In this document: positions 56,804 to 64,000 of the stretch, one piece after another
Layout: every line of letters starts with the position of its first letter
Numbering within the stretch: position 1 is the first letter of the stretch
Made by a program: the position numbers and the translations under genes
The notes under the pieces: generated by a model
What the model was told of the DNA's origin: nothing
Database searches by the model: none
Seen by the model: the letters and a program-made list of their open reading frames with translations, nothing else
NCBI GenBank assembly: GCA_000733355.1
Contig: JNVV01000032.1
Location: forward strand, 267,134-331,133
Source of the DNA: Falciphora oryzae
Taxonomy: Eukaryota; Ascomycota; Sordariomycetes; Magnaporthales; Magnaporthaceae
DNA length: 64,000 bases
Direction of reading: 5' to 3'

Positions 56804-59062
56804 TGTGACTCGATTATCTCTTCCCAGTAACACTGGGCTTCGAGACTCTTGGCTTGCGATTCCGACTTGCCAAAGAACCAAGAAATGTTCAATATTGAAG
56901 ATCTGAAGCCCGACTTGTTTAAGGAGCCCCTAAAGCAAACGACGCCGGCTAAAAGTAAGGCAAGGGAATAATAGGTAGGGCAAAGGTGATCAATTACTGA
57001 ACAAACGGGAGAAAACGGCAATCGATGACGACCCACAACCCGATACTCGGACTTGGAGATGCCAAGGAAAGGAGCCCAGATCCAGGGCGGAAGCCAAGAT
57101 ACTTATCTCCCGATTGCCGTTCTCTAAAGAAGGGGAATGGGGGATGCGCAAGGGTAAGAACTGCCAGGAGAAGGGGACCCAGAGGGTTTGTATCGTCAAG
57201 ATCGTGGGTGGCCCCAGCAGGCCCGAACCCCGGAGGGAGCTGGTTCCCCAAAAGGGAGCAACCGCCATGGCGGATCGGGTACGTGGGATGCGGCAAGGCA
57301 ACCACCCCCCTGGGCAGCAAGAAAGCAGGACGATGGGCAACAACAGCAGCAGCAGCAGCAGCAGAAAGCCCTCGGTCCAGCTCCACTTGCTGATTTGCCC
57401 AACGGGGTATTCGTCTGCGCAGCCCGCCGCTTCCGGACGCACAACAGTCATCTGCGGCGTGGTGTATGTATGCCTCCTTCTTGCGCTTACCAACCTCTCC
57501 CATGCCCAAGGGAAAAGAGGGGCGCGCGTTATCGGCCGACGGGGCACTCCGTCCCGCCACCGGTGGTGGGCGCGGCCGCCCTTCCGCCGCTCTGGTCCTC
57601 GTGGGAGGCGCACATTTTCGCCCATGATGGAGTGGGTGGTGGATGCGAGGGTCGGTGAGTGCGTGCCCCTTAGTGCACTTTGGTCTGCCGCCGCCCCCGC
57701 TTTTCGGGGCCGCCAAGTTCGCGCAGGCGGCGCCTTTCCGCACCTCTTTTTCCGCTCGTTCCGCTGGAGGGGGAAAAAAAAAAAGAAAAAAAAAAAATCT
57801 CGGGAATAGCAGAATAAAACAGCATCGGTTATAGCAGCGGCAGCAGCCAGCGCCTGGGGCGGTGGGACAGCATGACCATTCAAACGCCGGCGGCCGGCCG
57901 AGACGGACTTCTGTTGGACGCCTCCCGGCTCCTAGGCGACGAGAGAGGGGTGAGCAGGGTGTGACGAGGTGAGGAGCAGCTGCAGGGGGTGGGGTTGCAG
58001 TGATTGAGGCTTATGGCGGATGAGGTCGCCGCTCCTCAGCCAGTTGGCCTGACCAAGAGTAGCAACACGGTCCTTGGAGAGATTCGGAGGTGTCCCCGCG
58101 AGAAGGGTACCTCGTCACCCCGGGCAATGTCGGTGATGACGTTCAGGTCCATGAGGCGTGGCATCCAGTTTGCCCAATGACTCGAAAATGATGGGGAATT
58201 CAACGGTCGGCTTGTTATTTCCGATGGCGGTCTGCGCGAGCCCGGCGATAGCAGTTGGATCAAAGAGGGGAATGCCAAGTTCCATTGGACGTTAGAATGG
58301 AAATGTCATGAGCTCGGTTCCATGTGCTCCATCGCGCCAACAGCGCTAGCTCCAAAATAGACCCGCTTTGGCGCTTGCAGACCCCACTCACCACATGAGG
58401 CTCGATGCAATCATACCAGCAGGAGTGCATGAGTCCGATATCGTCCCTGCAAAGGCCGCAGATCCAGAACGCACACAACCATATTTAGCGGCGACCAAGT
58501 CGCATTATCATCATCGGTATTACTAATAAGGAGAGTATCTGCTGAAGAGCACGTCGTCCTATACAGAGCACATCTCTCAAAGCTCCCTCTCTTCCTGTGT
58601 TCCCACTCCCAAGTGACAGCGCCGCTGGGACGCGGATGCATACCATCTTCACACCCCACAATTCCAGCTTCCAGCTCCTATGTACTCGCGGGGTGAGCCG
58701 CATGTGTCGGCGAAGCCGCACTCTCGAGGCTGGATCCGGTCCAAAACGCAAGCGAAGAAGGAATAAAGCAACATGGCGACCGAAATCCGGTCGGTAGACG
58801 AAACTCCTCATCGCCAAACGAACGCCCTCGCCTTCTTTCAAATCCCACACGCCCCTCATGAGACCACCCGGTGTATAAGATCCCACAACCCATTTGGCAC
58901 AAAGGTTCCATGAAAACTAAAATGCAAGGAGAAAAACGCAAGACATGAGAGAAAGACAGATAAAAACGAAGGCATGGTGGTATGTGGTGTGAAAAAGGAA
59001 GACAAGAAAACATCGCAAGAAGAAACAAAGCAAGAGCAGTTGGTATGAGTACATACCCGCCA
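56804..59062. other. Intergenic between HPC2 and the MFS transporter
   Basis: About 2.3 kb without a recognised gene. It holds a CAG trinucleotide run (57343-57363), A-tracts around 57773-57797, and the upstream region of the MFS gene. The end near 59062 is the presumed HPC2 3' UTR. The open frame that continues past HPC2 exon 1 towards 58678 is a non-spliced read-through. Confidence 0.5.
57343..57363 (+). repeat. CAG trinucleotide microsatellite
   Basis: Seven CAG units upstream of the MFS transporter, outside any credible coding exon. Confidence 0.9.
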
Positions 59063-61455
59063 TTAAAGGTCGATAACCATGGCGGATGATAGGGTGGCGT
59101 TGGCACCGGGCGAACCGAGGCCGTAGCTGTTGGAGCTTGACTTGGTGGACGCGAGTCGAGCCTGTTTCTCGCGCTCTTGCTTCTCACGCTCGATCTGCTC
59201 CTTCTCAAGCTTTGTGATGCGAGGCTTCCGTCCCGTCGCGCCGCCGCGCGAGCCAGGTCCGCCGCCGCGGCTGCCGCGCCCGGAGGCACCACCGCGGGCA
59301 GACGCACGAGTTGCGCCGCCGCGACTTCCACGGCCGCCTCGTCCGCGTTTAGGAGGACCCTCGGACCTATAAATGTGCCCAGGAAGGTTAGCCAAACCTT
59401 CATATCACGCAAAGTCCTATGGTGGGTAGGGGTAATTTCATGAAAACGGGTTTGGGGTTGCACAAGGGACACGTACCCAGGTGCAGGCTTCTCCACTTCG
59501 GGAACCAGCGGACCTGAATACACGAAGAATCCGTCCTTGCTGGCAGCTGCCTGCTCTTCCCAGAGCATCTCAGAGTCGTCGACAAAGTCGTCCTCTTTGT
59601 CATACTCGTCCTCTTTGAAGTTGCGTTTACGCCGGATCTTCTTGGCGGGGGCATCGTCAGCCGCGCCATCTGGGCCGCTGGCGGCAGCCGCGGCGGCATT
59701 GCCGTTCTCCGCATTGCTGTCATCCGCGCCCGACTCTTGGTCCGTCTCCTCATCTCCCGTCTCACGACCGGATCCCGCCTTCTCGTTTTTCTCAAGCGCG
59801 GATGCCGCAGCCGCAATCCGCGCTTTACGGTCACGGTGCGCAGCCTCGCGAGGATGGAGGGCATCCCAGCCGTATTTGTCCTCCGCCATACGCATGAAGT
59901 TGACGTACTTGTTGGTCTCACCGTTTAGGGCAATCTCGAGGACAATGGACGGTGCCTGCTTTTTGTCCGCCGGGTTCACCTTACCAAAGTCGAGAATCGA
60001 CCGTTCGTTGCCATCATCTGGAAAGTCTGGAATCGGGGGCATCGCGACACCGGAAACTCTGGGCGAGGACGTCGAGCTAGTGCCCTTTTGCTGTTTGCGC
60101 TCCTGGAGGACCATCGAGTGGACCTTCTTGCTGGGTGCAGACGCAGGCGCTGCTGCGGCAGTGTCCTTGTCCTTCGATGCAGTCGATGACGTCGATTTCG
60201 CAGTGTCTGACCCCTTTGCGGAGACAGGAGGCGCTTTGAGTGAAGGAATAGCCGACCCGGTCGATTTTCTGGTTGCCTTGGTTACCTCAGAGGCCGGCAC
60301 AGTCTTGGACTTGGTTCCCTCGGCCGACGCGGTCTTTCCCTTGGTTCCCTCAGAAGCAGCCTTAGTCTTGGTACCCTCGGACGTCGGTGCCGCCTTGGTC
60401 TCCTTGGCTTCGTGGGCGGGCTTGACCTCGGCCGCGGGCGCAGGTTGTTTGGGTTCACTGGCGGGTGGAGCGGCCGGGGGTGTAGGGCGGTGGGCCGGCA
60501 CGGTCGCGGCCGCAAATGATGCATTGCGTGCGATGGTGGACGGCGAAGTTGGCGTCGATGTCGACTCTGGGAACCGGCCGAATGGCTGATTCGGAACGGG
60601 AGGGGAGCGCATCTGCGTTGATGGGACCGGGTCGACTAGGCTGGCTATCGAAGGCGACGCGCTTGCGCGGTTGGGCATTTGTGAAGGAGCACGTGGAGAG
60701 CCAAGCGGACCGGTGCCGTAGGGGTCACGGGCGAGCATCGTCTCACGAACGGGGTCATAGTTGGATCGTACGGGGTCGTAGGACTGGCCGCTGGTCCTCG
60801 GAGGCGGCGAGAGCTGGGGAGGAGGAGAATCGTCGTTCAGGATATTGCGCATGGATCCAGGCATGGATTCGCGCTTGATGGTCGGCTTCGGGGCAGCCGG
60901 GGGCGGTTGCTGCTGGGCTTGCTGTGGGCGGACTGGAGGGTCAAGGTCCATACGCATCGAGGCCAGCTCTGTAATCTTGGGCTGGCGAAGGGTCTCGGGG
61001 CCGGTAGAGAACGACCTGTTTTCTCGGTCCGGGGCACCGTCAACGTCTGTTGGCGGTGCCTTGCGCTTGCGCTGGACGGGGGGAGCATTGGGATCTTTAG
61101 GCTTGCGGGGCTTTCGTTGTTTGGCGGGAGCCTCCGGGTTGTGAGTCGAGCTCCCTTCGGCAGGGGCTCCGGCAGGGGCGGCAGCCTTCTTCGCAGCAGC
61201 AGCAGCAGCGGCGGCGGCGCCCGGTTTCCGTCCAGGCTTCTTGCGAGGAACTCCAGCAGCAGTCAGGGGAACATTGGGCTGGGGCTCGGATTGCTGGAGG
61301 AGCCCGAACCTAGCCTGGGCGGCCGTGTCCACGACGATCTCGTCGCCCATAGCGATGTTTGCGCGGCCTTGGTGTAGGCGTGACGGGGAACCTGGATCCG
61401 AAATCGAACCTGAGGGAGGAGACGAGAGCGATGGCGACGAACTGTACTGTGCCAT
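59063..61455 (-). CDS. HPC2: HPC2/ubinuclein-family subunit of the HIR histone chaperone
   Basis: Subunit of the replication-independent H3-H4 deposition complex (HIR/HIRA). Two exons, 61455-59477 and 59366-59063, give 760 residues. The protein is largely disordered, with a KKPGRKPG AT-hook-like patch at 72-79, a basic KRKAP patch, long Ala/Thr/Lys/Glu-rich stretches, and several Pro-rich segments. The diagnostic HPC2-related (HUN) region at about 605-650 reads EDEYDKEDDFVDDSEMLWEE followed by DGFFVYSGPLV, which contacts histones in the family. The second exon is RG/GG-rich (RGRGGRGSRGG) and then has a charged helix (LEKEQIEREKQEREKQ). The join regenerates a Gly codon between the two. It works with ASF1, encoded 38 kb to the left. 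Confidence 0.93.
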
Positions 61456-64000
61456 TCTTCGCCCTGAACCCCTAGCAGGCCAATGCTGCTTCCCTCCTGA
61501 CGGCGAGGGAAGCCTGCGTAACGACGCGTTCGAATTCTATGCAGTGACAAGAAAAAGAAAAGGCCGGGTTGACGGGTGTGGAATTGGCGCTAACAATTAA
61601 TTGGTGCACATTTGGGGGGCGTGAATAACGTCACGGGTGACCGCGAAGCGTGTGGAGTGGACCAATCAAATGGCCGAGAATGATCGCGAACCGGGCGGTA
61701 GCCAGCTGGGTGCTGACGGGGCCGGTAACGTGACCCGTCGGCTGGATTAGGCCTAGGTTGGCTGCTTCCAGTCGGGTGGCGGTCGTTTGGGATGGTGGAC
61801 AGTGCTTTCAGGTGGAGCCCTCGAAGTTGCGAATATCCTCAGCAGCCCGACTGCAGAAATCCGCCGACGCGCAGCGGCAATTGCGAAGATTGCAGGTCGA
61901 AAAAAACACCAAAGACGAGTGGGCGGCAATATATCAAATGCAGTGGGAGATGCAGGCAGCTCTGCGGAATCGAACAATGGTATTCTTACGATAAAGACGA
62001 TCGGAATCGCGACGTTGTCGATGGAAAAAGGCGTTTGACCGCCAGGAAAAAAGGATTGTGGTGGTGGAAAGTGGTGGGAGAAAGATCGTGGGTTTGGGCA
62101 GTTGGGTGGGAGAAAAAGAGATTGGGGATGGCTGCGTTTTGAGAAGGTGCTGAAAAAATTTAGGCAGGGAAGAAACGGGTGCAAGAAAAACTGGGGGTGC
62201 GGCGGCCTTGGGCCATCTGGAATAGAGTCAATTATTAAACCAAGGCGAATTAAAAACACCAAGCCGTGGTTAGCTTGGGGCGTGGGAGACCGGACAGGCC
62301 AGGTCGCATTGCAACCGCGCCGAGGGAGAAGGGGCGGACGAGGAAGGCAAGGGGAAAAGGGAAGGGGGGCTTCGAGATGGGATGTGGCCAGAGTCAAAGG
62401 ACCAGCCAGACTCCGAACGGCATCAGACCGCCGAGCGAGTTGGGGGGCGCCAGAAACAAGAAACACCAGGCCCAGCAGCACGATGGGAACGGGCAGCCGA
62501 CGTGATGCCTCCATGCGACCAGGATAGGCAATCGACCAGCGCAGCAGGCACCAGGGAGGGAGCACAGTCCATCTCGGACAGCCTGCCCTGGGCTGGGCCC
62601 TTTTTGGCGGATGGCTCTGGTCGCTCGCGATGGGAGCAGCCAAGGGAAAAAGGGAGAAGCGCCAACGGGGAATCGGAGTGGGAACGGGTGGGCGCTGCCG
62701 AACATCAACAATACCCCCAGCGAGGGACCATGGATAGAGCGCGGCCAAGTTGCGGGCGCGCGCACTGTTGGCTTGCCGGGCGGGCTGGCTGGCTGGCCAG
62801 GGCTGCGCGCAGTTGCATGGCGTTTGTGGTGTGCGTTTGCCAGGCATGCGGCAGGCAAGAGGAAAAAAGAAACTCTCGGGGTGGGGCCTCAATTGGATTC
62901 CGATAAAGGCGACAGCCGCAGCCTGCAGCCAGAAAAAGCGATGCACGCACAAGTCAAAAAAGCCCGGGATGGAAAGGTGGGTGCTAGCTCCAGGGAGCTG
63001 GCTGGGTCCACCCCCGACGAAAAAGGTGTGTTGTTGTTGTGCTGGGGTGGGACCGCGTGTCTGGCGGATAATGACATGGCTCGTGCAAGAGGAGCCAGAC
63101 GCAGGTCAGGTTCCAGCTTGGGTGCGGGACGGCGGCTTGGCCCCTGCCCCGGAGGTTAATGTTTCTTTTGGCATGGACCAAAAGGTGTGCAAGCAGCCGA
63201 GAGCGCGTGGGGATGGTGGGATGGGGGAGGTGGAGCTGCAGGAGATGCTCCCGCCAGACCCCGGCCAGGTACCGAGGTACCTCGCCTGTCTCCCCACCTT
63301 GCCAATTTAAGCACGCCCGGTAACCTCATTCGGTTCCACGGCGGTACTGGCCATGCCGAACAGGGGGTGGGAGCTTGCACATCAAACTTGGGAGGCATGG
63401 GATGAATCCGCCGAAGAACACAAACAGCCTTCCAGGAGATGGCACCATATGGAGAGTGCACCAATCCACTGGGAGGGACAAAAGAGTGCTTCTTCTATGC
63501 GCTTTGTTGTCAGCATGCTTGTATGGCGTCGCGTATCTTAATCCACGATGTATACCTATACAGGTACCAGGATGCCCGCCTGGACCCGGGCTGGCAGGTA
63601 CCGAATCATGGCCGAGAGATAAATCCCTCCAGATGAATGCCTAGAAAATCCTTCTGTCCAAACTCCAGCTGCAAACCCTGAAGCGAGGACTGTGCAAATC
63701 ATCCGTGCAGCATTTGGTTGGTGGTGGCGGGAGGTATTTACGGCGTCGCTCACTCACTTTTGGTACATGGTACGTAACGGACTCGCCAATTCAATTCTGG
63801 ACGCTCAGTCGTTGGTGTAACCACCGCACGGCTGACAAGACCGTGCAGCATGATGACACGCAACACACAGGAGAATCGGATCAGACCCGCGGCTTGTGAA
63901 TTGATCGCTGCACGATTAATTCACTTCGTATCAAGATTTTTTTTTTTTATTTATTTTTATATATATATATATATCTTGTTCTGCTTCTTTTGGAACCCTT
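61456..64000. other. Intergenic, upstream of HPC2 to window end
   Basis: No gene recognised. A minus-strand frame of about 400 codons (61753-62952) is open only because of compositional bias and has no domain. GGTACC-rich palindromic sequence lies near 63266-63285. The extreme right end (about 63937-63974) is a T-tract passing into a TA dinucleotide run. Confidence 0.45.
63937..63974 (+). repeat. T-tract followed by (TA)n microsatellite
   Basis: About ten T, then ATTTATTTTTATA and a run of alternating TA, close to the right edge of the window. Confidence 0.85.

Noticed and set aside
56990..57883. 297-codon minus-strand frame upstream of the MFS transporter
   Set aside because: Low-complexity translation including poly-Leu/Phe from CAG and A-tract repeats. 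No domain.
58678..59475. Extension of HPC2 exon 1 by about 265 codons to 58678
   Set aside because: It requires retaining the intron at 59476-59367. Splicing instead joins in frame to a charged RG-rich C-terminus, and the unspliced translation is low-complexity and hydrophobic.
59537..60589. 350-codon plus-strand frame inside HPC2
   Set aside because: Antisense of the low-complexity Ala/Lys/Thr-rich HPC2 exon. It contains no start context or domain.
61753..62952. 399-codon minus-strand frame upstream of HPC2
   Set aside because: Pro/Ser/Arg-rich translation without motifs. No ATG-initiated conserved segment and no intron signals.

Overview
The window is chromosomal DNA from a filamentous ascomycete, most likely a Sordariomycete. 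Genes carry several short introns (about 50-250 nt) with GT..AG ends. Coding regions are GC-rich, intergenic DNA is long and full of homopolymers and simple repeats, and the conserved proteins read like Pezizomycotina orthologues. I cannot name the genus. It is not bacterial: there are no operons, and start codons were accepted only where they are ATG.

Layout. 1.1-3.4 kb (-): PHO84-type phosphate:H+ symporter, seven exons. 5.49-5.58 kb (+): intron-containing tRNA-Leu(UAA). 7.3-10.4 kb (-): Argonaute with an intact slicer tetrad, preceded by a long pyrimidine-rich upstream region. 14.9-18.3 kb (-): RNA14 (pre-mRNA 3'-end cleavage factor), divergent from ASF1 (19.35-20.48 kb, +; histone H3-H4 chaperone). 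22.5-25.5 kb (+): CorA-like two-TM membrane protein without a recognisable GMN motif. 25.8-26.2 kb (-): BOL2/FRA2, divergent from NIF3 (26.6-27.9 kb, +), which is broken by a 270-N assembly gap. 28.0-28.95 kb: remnant of a Ty1/copia-type element rearranged into a near-perfect inverted repeat. 29.1-30.2 kb (-): VPS51. 33.7-34.55 kb (+): RMI1. 34.8-39.2 kb (-): SKI3, divergent from UTP22 (39.7-43.2 kb, +). 44.8-47.5 kb (-): RasGAP of the fission-yeast Gap1/IQGAP-related class. 54.7-56.8 kb (-): MFS drug/polyamine-type transporter. 59.1-61.5 kb (-): HPC2/ubinuclein subunit of the HIR histone chaperone.

The genes are mainly conserved housekeeping loci, not a biosynthetic or accessory cluster. Several serve RNA metabolism (Argonaute, RNA14, SKI3, UTP22), chromatin (ASF1 and HPC2, whose products act in one H3-H4 deposition pathway), genome stability (RMI1), trafficking (VPS51), Ras signalling, and phosphate or iron handling. 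They are not co-transcribed. Three divergent pairs share short promoters: BOL2/NIF3, SKI3/UTP22 and RNA14/ASF1.

The least ordinary parts are the transposon inverted repeat at 28.3-28.9 kb, a pair of oppositely oriented G-run/C-run arrays at 6.1 and 6.6 kb, a cluster of short hairpins at 13.49-13.62 kb, and the pyrimidine-rich Argonaute leader. I found no clear evidence of an entirely new multi-gene system. Exon boundaries were read by hand from splice sites and reading frame, and most are supported by family conservation across the junction.
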